Source: Actinophytocola sp036402745 (GTDB lineage: Bacteria > Actinomycetota > Actinomycetes > Mycobacteriales > Pseudonocardiaceae). Taken from it: a stretch of 64,000 nt of DNA. The notes beneath the pieces are model-generated. The model was given only the letters and a program-made list of their open reading frames with translations, was not told where the DNA came from and did not search any database. The position numbers were made by a program, and so were the translations under genes. Where the stretch lies: the NCBI RefSeq assembly GCF_036402745.1, contig NZ_DASWSJ010000113.1, positions 1 to 64,000 on the forward strand. The letters are read 5' to 3'. Numbering within the stretch: the stretch's first letter is position 1; every line of letters starts with the position of its first letter. This document shows positions 36,575 through 44,669 of the stretch, one piece after another.

Positions 36575-37750
36575 TCAGGGGGAGAGGACGACTTTCACGC
36601 AGTCGTCGCGCTTGTGCTTGAACGTCTCGTAGCCGGCGGGGGCCTCGTCGAGCGGCAGGCGGTGGGTGATGACGAAGCTGGGGTCGATCTCGCCGGCCTC
36701 GATCCTCGCCATCAGCGGGCGCAGGTAGCGCTGCACGTGGCACTGGCCGGACCGGATCGACAGGCCGCGGTTCATCACGGTGCCGATCGGGAACTTGTCC
36801 ATCAGCCCGCCGTAGACGCCGATCACGGAGACGACGCCGCCGCTGCGGCAGCTGCGGATGGCCTGGCGCAGCGCGTGCGGCCGCTCGGTCTCCGCGCGGG
36901 TGGCCTGCTTGATCCGGTCGTAGGCGTGGATGAGACCGGTGCCGTGGTGGGCCTCCATGCCGACGGCGTCGATGCAGGCGTCCGGGCCGCGGCCGCCGGT
37001 CAGCTCGAGCAGGGCCTGGTGGATGTCCTCGTGCTCGTAGTTGAGCGTGTGTGCCGCGCCGGCCCGCTCGCTCGCCATGCGCAGCCGGTAGTTGAACCGG
37101 TCGATGGCGATCACCTTCTCCGCGCCGAGCAGCAGCGCGCTGGCGATGGCGAACTGGCCCACGGAGCCGGCACCCCACACGGCGACCACGTCGCCGGGAC
37201 TGATGTCGCACATCTCGGCGCCCATGTAGCCGGTGGGCAGGATGTCGGACAGGAACAGGACGCGCTCGTCGGGGACGTCGCTCTCGATCTTGAGGGGGCC
37301 GACGTCGGCGAAGGGCACCCGGGCGTACTGGGCCTGGCCGCCGGCGAAGCCGCCGGTGAGGTGGGAGTAGCCGTAGATCCCCGCGGTCGGCTGGCCGAAC
37401 ATGGCCTCGGCCAGCCCGGCGTTGGGGTTGCTGTTCTCGCACACCGAGAACTGCTGGCGGTTGCAGGCGTTGCAGGCGCCGCAGGCGATGGGGAACGGCA
37501 CCACGACCCGGTCGCCGACCTGGAGGTTGTAGACGTCGTGGCCGAGCTCCACCACCTCGCCCATGAACTCGTGGCCGAGGATGTCGCCGCGGCGCATGGT
37601 CGGGATGTAGCCGTCGTAGAGATGGAGATCCGAGCCGCAGATCGCCGTCGAGCTGATCCGCACTATCGCGTCCCGGGAGTTGAGGATCTTCGGGTCGGGG
37701 ACGGTGCGCACCTCGACGGAGTTGCGGCCGGTCCAGCAGTTCGCGCGCAT
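36575..37750 (-). CDS. Zinc-dependent alcohol dehydrogenase (formaldehyde-dehydrogenase-like)
   Basis: 391 residues, MDR family. Catalytic zinc ligands in STAICGSDLHLYDG and GHEFMGEVVE; the structural zinc lobe shows CGACNACNRQQFSVC; the Rossmann motif is VWGAGSVGQFA. The long form with an insert between GMEAHHG and RSGG matches the glutathione-independent formaldehyde dehydrogenase / threonine dehydrogenase branch common in actinobacterial stress loci. Starts 79 bases after the SRPBCC stop, probably the same transcript. Substrate not determined. Confidence 0.92.
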   Translation of the reverse strand: MRANCWTGRNSVEVRTVPDPKILNSRDAIVRISSTAICGSDLHLYDGYIPTMRRGDILGHEFMGEVVELGHDVYNLQVGDRVVVPFPIACGACNACNRQQFSVCENSNPNAGLAEAMFGQPTAGIYGYSHLTGGFAGGQAQYARVPFADVGPLKIESDVPDERVLFLSDILPTGYMGAEMCDISPGDVVAVWGAGSVGQFAIASALLLGAEKVIAIDRFNYRLRMASERAGAAHTLNYEHEDIHQALLELTGGRGPDACIDAVGMEAHHGTGLIHAYDRIKQATRAETERPHALRQAIRSCRSGGVVSVIGVYGGLMDKFPIGTVMNRGLSIRSGQCHVQRYLRPLMARIEAGEIDPSFVITHRLPLDEAPAGYETFKHKRDDCVKVVLSP

Positions 37751-37829
37751 GTCGGGATGGTTTCCTTCCGGATCGTTCGGGATCGGGGGCCGCGCCCGGA
37801 GCTGGCCGGCGCGACCGAGGTCGGCGCGG

Positions 37830-38777
37830 TCAGGCGGAATGCGCCCGCGACCGCTCGTCGGGGATCGGCTGGGCCGGCCGCTGGGCGAGCTGGCGGTAGC
37901 TGAGCACCCCGGTGGGGTTGGCGTCGGACCTGACCACCTCGCCGGTCTCCATCACCTGCTTGAACCGGCGCAGGTCGTCCTTCACCTGCTGCGCGGGCTC
38001 CTCGCCGAACAGCTTCGCCACGGCCACGCCGGCCCGGCCCAGCGGCGGGGCGTACGCCAGCTCCACGACGACCTCGGTGCCCCGGTCGCCCGGTGCCGTC
38101 GCGAAGTGCACCGAGCCGGAGTTGGGCACGTCCGCGCCCTCGACCGACCGCCACGCGATGTGCTCGGACTCGACGTCGGCGACGATCTCGGCATCCCACT
38201 CGACCGTCGTCCCGGCCGGCGCCTTGGCCTTCCAGTGGGACCGGCGCCCGTCGACGCGCACCGACTCGAGGTGGGCCATGAACCGGGGGAGGTTGGTGAG
38301 GTCGCGCCAGAACCGGTACACGTCCTCGACGGGCCACCGCACGGTCACCGCGGACTTCACGGTGATCGTCGTGGAGGTGGCCGCGTCGCGGCTCTGCCTG
38401 ACGCTCGCGAGGATGTCGGCCGCGGTCACGCCGGCCACCGAGGCCATCGCCAGCGCCACCCGCTTGCGCCCGTTGCGGGGGTCGAGCAGGGCCCGGCCCA
38501 GCATCGCGAGGTCGAGCACGTCCCCGGCGACCCGCGCCCACAGCCACGGCGTGGGCCGGCGCCGGCTGAGGATCGCGGTGCCGACGGTGAGCTCGCGCAT
38601 GCCGCCGACGGTGGCCATCAGGGTCCGGTTGCGTGGGTTGTCCTTGACGCCGACGACGCGGTCCATGTCGCTGGGCCGCAGCACCTGCGCGGTCCCCAGG
38701 CCGACGCTGAGCCAGCCGAGCCCGCGGGTCAACCGGTCGGCGTCCTGGTCGTTTCGTGTTCTCTCGGTTGTGGTCAT
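37830..38777 (-). CDS. SRPBCC-family (cyclase/dehydrase-like) membrane-linked protein
   Basis: 315 residues: about 130 residues with membrane-like helices (RLTRGLGWLSVGLGTAQVL, then ELTVGTAILSRR and LDLAMLGRALLD), then a START/SRPBCC ligand-binding domain (about 140-290; VKSAVTVRWPVEDVYRFWRDLTNLPRFM). This two-part form is common beside alcohol dehydrogenases in actinobacteria. Lipid-type ligand unknown. The ATG at 38777 lies 8 bases after a GGGTAT -10 box, so the mRNA is probably leaderless. Confidence 0.85.
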   Translation of the reverse strand: MTTTERTRNDQDADRLTRGLGWLSVGLGTAQVLRPSDMDRVVGVKDNPRNRTLMATVGGMRELTVGTAILSRRRPTPWLWARVAGDVLDLAMLGRALLDPRNGRKRVALAMASVAGVTAADILASVRQSRDAATSTTITVKSAVTVRWPVEDVYRFWRDLTNLPRFMAHLESVRVDGRRSHWKAKAPAGTTVEWDAEIVADVESEHIAWRSVEGADVPNSGSVHFATAPGDRGTEVVVELAYAPPLGRAGVAVAKLFGEEPAQQVKDDLRRFKQVMETGEVVRSDANPTGVLSYRQLAQRPAQPIPDERSRAHSA

Positions 38778-38785
38778 CGCGGCGG

Positions 38786-38810
38786 ATACCCGGGGTTCGA
38801 GCGCCCATTC
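38786..38810 (-). promoter_or_regulatory. SigB-type promoter for the SRPBCC / alcohol dehydrogenase genes
   Basis: On the minus strand GAAT, 15 bases, GGGTAT fits the Streptomyces SigB consensus GNNT-N14-16-GGGTAY. The -10 ends 8 bases before the ATG at 38777, which implies a leaderless or near-leaderless transcript. Confidence 0.6.
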
Positions 38811-38860
38811 ACGGCAGGCCAACCCTTTCCCACGTTCGCGGGTCCGGCGCGCGGGCGGTC

Positions 38861-38885
38861 GTGTACCCGGCAGGTCGGCGGGTAT
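38861..38885 (+). promoter_or_regulatory. SigB-type promoter for the MBL hydrolase gene
   Basis: GTGT (38861-38864), 15 bases, GGGTAT (38880-38885) fits GNNT-N14-16-GGGTAY, again 8 bases before the ATG (38894). The 20 bases from -10 to start differ from the divergent promoter at only two positions. Confidence 0.6.
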
Positions 38886-38893
38886 TCGGCGCG

Positions 38894-39733
38894 ATGACCA
38901 GAAACGAGAGTTCCGGCGACTCGCTGTCGTTCATCGGCACGGCGACGACGTTGCTGCGGCTGGGCGGGTTCCGCGTGCTGACCGACCCCAACTTCCTCCA
39001 CATGGGCCAGTGGTCCTACTTCGGCCAGGGGCTGTTCTCCCGGCGCCGCACCGAGCCCGCGATGCAGCCGGCCGACCTGCCGCCGCTGACCGCGGTGCTG
39101 CTCTCCCACCTGCACGGCGACCACTTCGACCGGGTCGCCCGGCGCGAGCTGGACCGGGCCGTGCCGATCGTGACCACCGAGCAGGCGGCGGACAAGCTGC
39201 GCCAGGGCGGCTTCCGCGCACCCGTCGGACTCTCGACATGGGCGACCGAGACGTTCGCCGACGGCGAGGCCACCCTCACGGTCACCGCGGTGCCCGCGCG
39301 GCACACGGCCGGACCGCTGAACCTGTTGCTGCCGCGGGTGATGGGCAGCGTCCTCGAGTACCGGCCGAGCGCGAACGTCACGCCGCTGCGGGTGTACGTC
39401 AGCGGCGACACGGTGCTGCACGACGACCTGGCGCTGATCCGCGACCGGTTCCCCGTGCTGGACCTCGCGGTGCTGCACCTGGGTGGCACCCGGGTGCTCG
39501 GCGTGCTGCTGTCGATGGACCACAAGCAGGGGGTCGACCTGCTGGAGCTGCTCGAACCGGCGACGGCGGTGCCCGTGCACTACGACGACTACGGGCTCTT
39601 CACCTCGCCGGTGTCCAACTTCCTGACCGAGGTCCGCGACCGCGCGCCGGCCGCCCGGGTGCGGCTGCTGCGCCGCGGCGACACCGTGCCGCTGGACGGC
39701 TCGCTGCTCGGCCCGCCGGGACAGCAGCGCTAG
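38894..39733 (+). CDS. MBL-fold metal-dependent hydrolase
   Basis: 279 residues of the metallo-beta-lactamase superfamily, UlaG/RomA-like branch. LLSHLHGDHFD gives the HxHxDH metal site; further ligands are in PARHTAG and YVSGDTVLHDDL, and VPVHYDDY near the end supplies the last His. The start at 38894 follows a SigB-type promoter directly. Substrate unknown. Convergent with a tiny ORF: both stops share one CTAG. Confidence 0.88.
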   Translation: MTRNESSGDSLSFIGTATTLLRLGGFRVLTDPNFLHMGQWSYFGQGLFSRRRTEPAMQPADLPPLTAVLLSHLHGDHFDRVARRELDRAVPIVTTEQAADKLRQGGFRAPVGLSTWATETFADGEATLTVTAVPARHTAGPLNLLLPRVMGSVLEYRPSANVTPLRVYVSGDTVLHDDLALIRDRFPVLDLAVLHLGGTRVLGVLLSMDHKQGVDLLELLEPATAVPVHYDDYGLFTSPVSNFLTEVRDRAPAARVRLLRRGDTVPLDGSLLGPPGQQR

Positions 39734-39837
39734 GCGGTTCGCGTCGTGGGGTGCGCCGACCGGCTCGGACTCCGGCACGCCGCGCCGAGGTCGCCGCCGC
39801 GCACCGCGGCCAGGAACCGGTTCGCAAACCCGATCAT
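39730..39837 (-). pseudogene. 35-codon remnant resembling the start of a SnoaL-like domain
   Basis: An ATG overlapping the MFS stop (ATGA) opens a 35-residue frame beginning MIGFANRFLAAVRGGDLGA, which resembles the first helix of SnoaL-like domains fused to ECF sigma factors or free-standing, then continues as unrelated Ser/Arg/Thr-rich sequence. I read it as the beginning of a deleted gene downstream of the MFS exporter. The similarity is by eye only. Confidence 0.35.
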
Positions 39838-41426
39838 TGCGGAAACCCCCGCTGCCGGATCAGGTGGCGGACGTGGGGTTCCCCGGCGTTGGCGGTGAGG
39901 CCGTACGCGTAGGCCTCCAGCTCGCCGTCCACCGCGGTGCCCCGCTCGTAGTGCTGGCGCAGGTGTTCCTCCCACGTCGCCACGGTGAACGTCTCGACGA
40001 ACGCCGTCGGGTTCGCGACGTCCTGGTACAGCCCCCACGAGGTCGCCCCGGTCCGCCGGCGGGCCCGGCCGACCGGACGCATCGCGCGCACGAACGCCGC
40101 CGCGTTCTCCGGCGGCACCGACCACTCGGCGATGACGAGCACCGGCCCGTCCGTCGGGTCCGGTCTCGTCTCGGCCACCGGCTCCGGCCAGTGCCGCGCA
40201 GTCGAGACGTCGACCCCGGTCTCCCCCAGCGGGAGCACCCGCATGCTGACCGCGGTCACCGCGGCGAGCGCGGCCGCGGCGACCACGAACGCCGCCCGCA
40301 GCGAGGCGAGGTCGGCCAGCAGCCCCCACCCGAGGCCGCCGAGTGCCTGGCCACCCATGAACACCAGCTGGAAGTAGGCGAGCGCGCGGGCGCGGGTCCA
40401 GGCCGGCAGCAGCACCTGGGCGCTCGCGTTCAGCGTGGCCTGCACGGCGATCCAGGCCACCCCGGTCACCAGCAGGGCCACCACCGCGACGGCGGTCGAC
40501 GAGGTGAGGCCGGTGACGGCCATCGCGACCGCGTAGGCGAACCCGGACCAGGACACCACCGCGTCGGTCCCGATCCGCTCGCGGAGCCGCGGCACGCCGA
40601 ACGCGCCGAGGACCGCGCCCAGGCCGACGCTGGCGAGCAGCAGCCCGTACCCGCCCGCGTCGAGGCGCAGCTGGTAGCGCGCCAGCGCGGGGAGCAGCGC
40701 CCACAGGCCGCTGGCGAACACCATGAACAACGCCGAGCGGACGAGCACGGTGGCGAAGCGGGGCGCGCTCCCGACGTAGCGGCGGCCGGCCCGGATCGCG
40801 GCACGCAACCGCTCCACGCCCAGCGGTCGGCGATCCTGCGGCCGGCGCCAGCGGACGAGCACGGCGAGCACGGCGAGGAAGGAGGTGGCGTTGAGCGCGA
40901 AGGTGGCCGCGGGCCCGACGGTCGCGATCAGCAACCCGCCCAGCGCCGGCCCGACCGCGCGGGCCACGTTGAAGTTGACTCCGTTGAGGAGCGCGGCGTC
41001 GGCGATCTCGTCCCGGTCGACGAGCTCGGGCTGGATGGCCTGGAACGTGGGCACGCACAGCGCCTGGCCGACGCCCATCAGCGCGATGAGCGCCAGCAGC
41101 GACGCCGGGGTGATCGTGTGGGCCGCGGTGAGCGCGGCCAGCGTGCCCGCGCCGAGGAACATCAGCGTCTGGCCGGCCAGCAGGAGGCGCCGCCGGTCGA
41201 CGATGTCGCCGAGCGACCCGGCGGGCAGCACCAGCAGGAAGACCGGCAGCGTCGTGGCGACCTGGACGAGGGCCACGGCCAGCTCGCTGGTGCTCAGGTC
41301 GCCCATGAGCCATTGCGCGCCAACGGTTTGCGCCCACGTGCCGACGTTCCCGGCGAACTGCGCGAGCCACAGCGCGCGGAACATGCTCCGCCGCAGCGGT
41401 GCCCACGCGGGTGGGTCACGGCCCAT
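39834..41426 (-). CDS. MFS exporter of the EntS/MFS_3 type with C-terminal soluble domain
   Basis: 530 residues: about twelve helices in the first 410, with QFAGNVGTWAQTVGAQWLMGDLS as first-helix signature and GSLGDIVDRRRLLL in the 2-3 loop, then a soluble ferredoxin-like tail (about 430-530; VLVIAEWSVPPENAAAFVRAMRPV) as in the PF05977 family. Members export siderophores, drugs or metabolites. The ATG at 41426 overlaps the GT4 end by 11 bases, so it is coupled to the glycosyltransferases and may export their product. Confidence 0.88.
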   Translation of the reverse strand: MGRDPPAWAPLRRSMFRALWLAQFAGNVGTWAQTVGAQWLMGDLSTSELAVALVQVATTLPVFLLVLPAGSLGDIVDRRRLLLAGQTLMFLGAGTLAALTAAHTITPASLLALIALMGVGQALCVPTFQAIQPELVDRDEIADAALLNGVNFNVARAVGPALGGLLIATVGPAATFALNATSFLAVLAVLVRWRRPQDRRPLGVERLRAAIRAGRRYVGSAPRFATVLVRSALFMVFASGLWALLPALARYQLRLDAGGYGLLLASVGLGAVLGAFGVPRLRERIGTDAVVSWSGFAYAVAMAVTGLTSSTAVAVVALLVTGVAWIAVQATLNASAQVLLPAWTRARALAYFQLVFMGGQALGGLGWGLLADLASLRAAFVVAAAALAAVTAVSMRVLPLGETGVDVSTARHWPEPVAETRPDPTDGPVLVIAEWSVPPENAAAFVRAMRPVGRARRRTGATSWGLYQDVANPTAFVETFTVATWEEHLRQHYERGTAVDGELEAYAYGLTANAGEPHVRHLIRQRGFPQ

Positions 41427-42558
41427 GCGCGCGGACCTCCTCGTACAGCTCGAGGTACCGCTCGGCCATGACCGCCGGGCGGAAGCGCTCCGTTGCCTCC
41501 TTCGCGCATGCGGCGGGGTCGATCTCCTGGCACGCGGCGAGCAGCGCGGCGAGGCCGGCCTCGTCACCGGGCTCGGCGAGCAGCCCGGTCCGGCCGTGCT
41601 CGACCAGCTCGGGCAGGCACCCCCGGCCGAAGCCGATGACCGGGCAGCCCATGGCCAGCGCCTCGGTCACCGCGGTGCCCCCGGGCTCGTCCCAGGTGAT
41701 GGGGAACAGGGCGGCGCGGGCGGTGCCCAGCAACCGCTCGAGCTCGGCGCCGTGGACGGTGCCGACCCAGCGCACCCGGCGGCCGTCCACGTGCGGGGCG
41801 ATCTCGTCGCACCAGTAGCGCACGTCGGGGTTGGCCAGGATGTCGAGGTCGGTCGCGAGCGCCCGGTCGAGGGCGGCCCGGTCGTGGAACGGGCCGACCG
41901 GGCCGGCGAGGACCAGCGGCCGGTCCAGCTCCCGCGCCACCCGGACGGCGACGTCCTGTCCCTTGCCGGGGGTGATCCGGCCGAGCACGGTGACGTGCTG
42001 CTCCTTGGCGGGGACCGGCCGCTGGTCCGCGCCCTCGGCAAGCGGGGTGGCGAGGTGCACGTGACCGAGGCTGCGGGCACGCAGCGACGCGGGTGCCTTG
42101 CGCAGCTGGTCGGCCGACACGCCGTTGACCCACAACCGCTCGCCGCAGTCGAGCGAGGCGTAGAACTCGCGGTGCTTGCCCAGGTCCCAGTGCGCCGTGT
42201 GCAGGGTCGCCACCCCGGCCGCCGCGAGCGAGCTCAGGCCCACCACCTCGACGTGGTCGTGCACGAGGTCGATGTCGGCGCGCCGGCGCAGCTCGGTCAG
42301 CACCCGCTGCAGGTGCGCGTGCGCGATGCCGCACACCCGGTTGTAGGGCTCCTGCAGCCGGCCGAACTGGCCGTGCTCGTAGAGCGCGACCCGTTCCTCG
42401 ACCGGCAGCGTGCTCGCCCCGACCGTCGCCAGCACGACCCGGACCCCGCGCCGGCGCAGCTCGGGCACGAGCGTCGCCACCACGTTCTCGATGCCGCCGT
42501 AGCCGTGTGGCGGCACGGGCAACCACGGTCCGGCGTTGACCAGGACGGTCATCCCCAT
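41416..42558 (-). CDS. GT4-family glycosyltransferase
   Basis: 380 residues of the GT-B fold: YGGIENVVATLVPELRRRG is the acceptor-side opening, HDHVEV follows, VLGRITPGKGQDVAVRVA begins the C-terminal domain and ITWDEPGGTAVTEALAMGCPVIGFGRGCLPELV is the GT4 nucleotide-sugar site. The ATG at 42558 has GGAGG with 9-base spacing. Placed between GpgS-like and MFS genes on the same strand, it may glycosylate the GpgS product. Confidence 0.88.
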   Translation of the reverse strand: MGMTVLVNAGPWLPVPPHGYGGIENVVATLVPELRRRGVRVVLATVGASTLPVEERVALYEHGQFGRLQEPYNRVCGIAHAHLQRVLTELRRRADIDLVHDHVEVVGLSSLAAAGVATLHTAHWDLGKHREFYASLDCGERLWVNGVSADQLRKAPASLRARSLGHVHLATPLAEGADQRPVPAKEQHVTVLGRITPGKGQDVAVRVARELDRPLVLAGPVGPFHDRAALDRALATDLDILANPDVRYWCDEIAPHVDGRRVRWVGTVHGAELERLLGTARAALFPITWDEPGGTAVTEALAMGCPVIGFGRGCLPELVEHGRTGLLAEPGDEAGLAALLAACQEIDPAACAKEATERFRPAVMAERYLELYEEVRAHGP

Positions 42559-43538
42559 GGCTGGTGCACCTCCAGGCTGGCCAGCGGCGGTCTCTCCACA
42601 ACGGACAGTTCGGTGAGGACGAGCTCCCTGTCCACTCCGGACAGCGTCCCGCCGCGGTGGAACTGGGCCAGCGTCATCCCCACCTGCCCGCCGGCCGGGC
42701 GGCCGGCGCGGGCGAGCCGGTCGAGGACGGTCAGCAGGATCTGGCTCGACATCACGCCGAGGTGGTGCGTGCTCTGGTGCCGGTGCCGGCGCACGCCGAG
42801 GTCCACCTGGGCCAGCGCGTCGAGGCCGCACAGTCCCAACAGGTCCACCAACTGTCCTATCTCGACTCCGTAGTGGGTGACGAACGGCAGCCGGACGAGG
42901 ACGTCGCGGCGGCCGGCGTACTCGCCGGCCAACGGCTGGACGAACCCGGCGAGCTGCGGCCAGTACAGGTTGAGCAGCGGCCGGGCCACCAGCTCGGTCA
43001 CCCGGCCACCGCCGTCGGCGTCCACATCGGTCCGCTGCTCGAGTGGACGGTGGTAGAAACCCTTGACATAGCACACTTCCGGCTCGGTGAGCAGCGGGCC
43101 GAGCAGGCCGGTGACGAAGTGCGGCACGAAGTCGCGGAGATCGCCGTCGACGAACGCGACGAGATCACCGCTGCTCGCGGCCAGGCCCTTCCACAGCGCC
43201 TCGCCCTTGCCGGCCATCGGCTCCAAAGTGGGCAGCACGTCGTCCTGGCGCACCACCGTGGCGCCCGCCGCCTCGGCCACCGCCGCGGTCCGGTCCCACG
43301 AGCGGGAGTCCACCACGATCAGCTCGTCGACGAGTCGCGCCTTGTCCATCAGGCAGTCCCGCACCGTCGCGACGATCGGTCCGACGGTCCGTTCCTCATT
43401 CCGGGCGGGAATGACCACGCTGACGCGCTGCCCGGACTTCATCGCGGCGAGCTCGTCGGCTCCCCAGCATTCGGCGCGGTAGCTGCGCCGGGGTAACCAA
43501 TTGTCCACTGCGGTCCGCAGTGCGTGGGCGCGATCCAT
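42549..43538 (-). CDS. gpgS: Glucosyl-3-phosphoglycerate synthase-like GT2
   Basis: 329 residues, GT81/GpgS branch. The nucleotide site VSVVIPARNEERTVGPIV, VDSRSWDRT, FVDGDLRDF (metal-binding DxD-type) and QPLAGEYAGRRDVL plus HYGVEIGQLVDL match GpgS, which transfers glucose from (U/A/G)DP-glucose to 3-phosphoglycerate for glucosylglycerate and methylglucose polysaccharide. No glucosyl-3-phosphoglycerate phosphatase is adjacent, so the product here may differ. Divergent from the Gfo/Idh gene across 147 bases. Confidence 0.82.
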   Translation of the reverse strand: MDRAHALRTAVDNWLPRRSYRAECWGADELAAMKSGQRVSVVIPARNEERTVGPIVATVRDCLMDKARLVDELIVVDSRSWDRTAAVAEAAGATVVRQDDVLPTLEPMAGKGEALWKGLAASSGDLVAFVDGDLRDFVPHFVTGLLGPLLTEPEVCYVKGFYHRPLEQRTDVDADGGGRVTELVARPLLNLYWPQLAGFVQPLAGEYAGRRDVLVRLPFVTHYGVEIGQLVDLLGLCGLDALAQVDLGVRRHRHQSTHHLGVMSSQILLTVLDRLARAGRPAGGQVGMTLAQFHRGGTLSGVDRELVLTELSVVERPPLASLEVHQPWG

Positions 43539-43566
43539 GGGCAGGCTGCCTTTCCCCGGGTGCCGG

Positions 43567-43600
43567 GGGAAATTCCCGCTGGGTGGTGTTTAAACCACGA
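43567..43600. promoter_or_regulatory. Divergent intergenic palindromes (gpgS / Gfo-Idh)
   Basis: GGGAAATTCCC (43567-43577) is an 11-base palindrome and GTTTAAAC follows about 12 bases later, AT-rich islands in a GC-rich region. On the minus strand GTTT, 14 bases, GGGAAT resembles a SigB-type promoter with one mismatch in the -10, pointing at gpgS. Evidence is by pattern only. Confidence 0.3.
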
Positions 43601-43685
43601 GCCCTCGGCTAATCCGCACCCTCGTGGCCGGCTCGCTCACCCGCGGGCGGGCAGCTCTCGGTCTCGTGCGCGGCAGGTGAGGAAG

Positions 43686-44669
43686 ATGACCGCTTGTCGG
43701 ATCGGATTCGTGGGCGCGGGCGGCGTCGCGGCCAGGCATGCCCGCATGCTCGGCGAGCTCGGCGACGTGCGCCTGGTGGCGGTCACCGACCCGGTGCCGG
43801 ACCGGTGCCAGCAGTTCGCCAGCGCCTTTGGGATGCGGGCCGCCCCGGGACTGGCCCAGCTGCTGTCCGCCGACCTCGACGCGGTCTACGTGTGCGTGCC
43901 GCCGGTCGCGCACGGCCCGATCGAGGAGGCCGTCGTCGGCGCGGGCCTCGCCATGTTCGTGGAGAAGCCGCTCGGCCTGGACGAGCCCACCGCCGACCGC
44001 GTGTCGGCGGCCGTCACCAGGGCCGGGGTCACCACCGCGGTCGGCCATCACTGGCGGTACGCGGCCACCGTGCGGTCCGCCCAGCGGCTGCTGGAGGGCC
44101 GGGCCGTGCGGCTGGTTCTCGGCTCCTGGTTGGACAAGGTGCCGCCGGTGCCGTGGTGGACGCACCGGGAGCAGTCCGGCGGCCAGGTGGTCGAGCAGGC
44201 CGTGCACGTGCTCGACCTGGCCCGGCTGCTCGTCGGCGAGGTCGAGGAGGTGTGCGCGATGGCCGGCGGCCAGGCACCCGGCCCGGGCGCCGACGTGGAC
44301 GCGGCCACGGGTGCCGTGCTCCGCTTCGCCGGCGGCACGGTCGGCACGCTGGCCGCCACGTGCGTGCTGCGGGGCAAGCACCGCGCCGGGTTGGAGCTCT
44401 ACGCCGACGGCTTCGAGCTGAGCCTGGCCGAGAACGGCATGCTGGCCCGCGAGGGCGACGCCGACCCGCGCTGGTGGTCGGTGAACCCCGACGTGGCCAA
44501 GCGCGCGGCCGACGAGGCGTTCGTCGCCGCGGTGCTCGGCCGGGCGGCGGCCGTCCGGGTCCCCTACGCCGAGGCGTTACGCACCCACCGGCTCGCCTGC
44601 GCGATCTCCACCTCGGCCGCGACCCGGCGGCCGGTCCTTCTCGGGACGGAGCCCCATGCCCGGATCTGA
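43686..44669 (+). CDS. Gfo/Idh/MocA-family oxidoreductase
   Basis: 327 residues. N-terminal Rossmann fold RIGFVGAGGVAARHARML, the DAVYVCVPP strand and the catalytic Lys in FVEKPLGLDEPTA (EKP motif), then VGHHWRYAATVRSAQRLL and the C-terminal sheet domain. Acts on sugars or cyclitols with NAD(P). The ATG at 43686 is supported by GAGGAAG close upstream. Ends inside the MDR gene (14-base overlap), so the two enzymes are coupled. Substrate unknown. Confidence 0.88.
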   Translation: MTACRIGFVGAGGVAARHARMLGELGDVRLVAVTDPVPDRCQQFASAFGMRAAPGLAQLLSADLDAVYVCVPPVAHGPIEEAVVGAGLAMFVEKPLGLDEPTADRVSAAVTRAGVTTAVGHHWRYAATVRSAQRLLEGRAVRLVLGSWLDKVPPVPWWTHREQSGGQVVEQAVHVLDLARLLVGEVEEVCAMAGGQAPGPGADVDAATGAVLRFAGGTVGTLAATCVLRGKHRAGLELYADGFELSLAENGMLAREGDADPRWWSVNPDVAKRAADEAFVAAVLGRAAAVRVPYAEALRTHRLACAISTSAATRRPVLLGTEPHARI

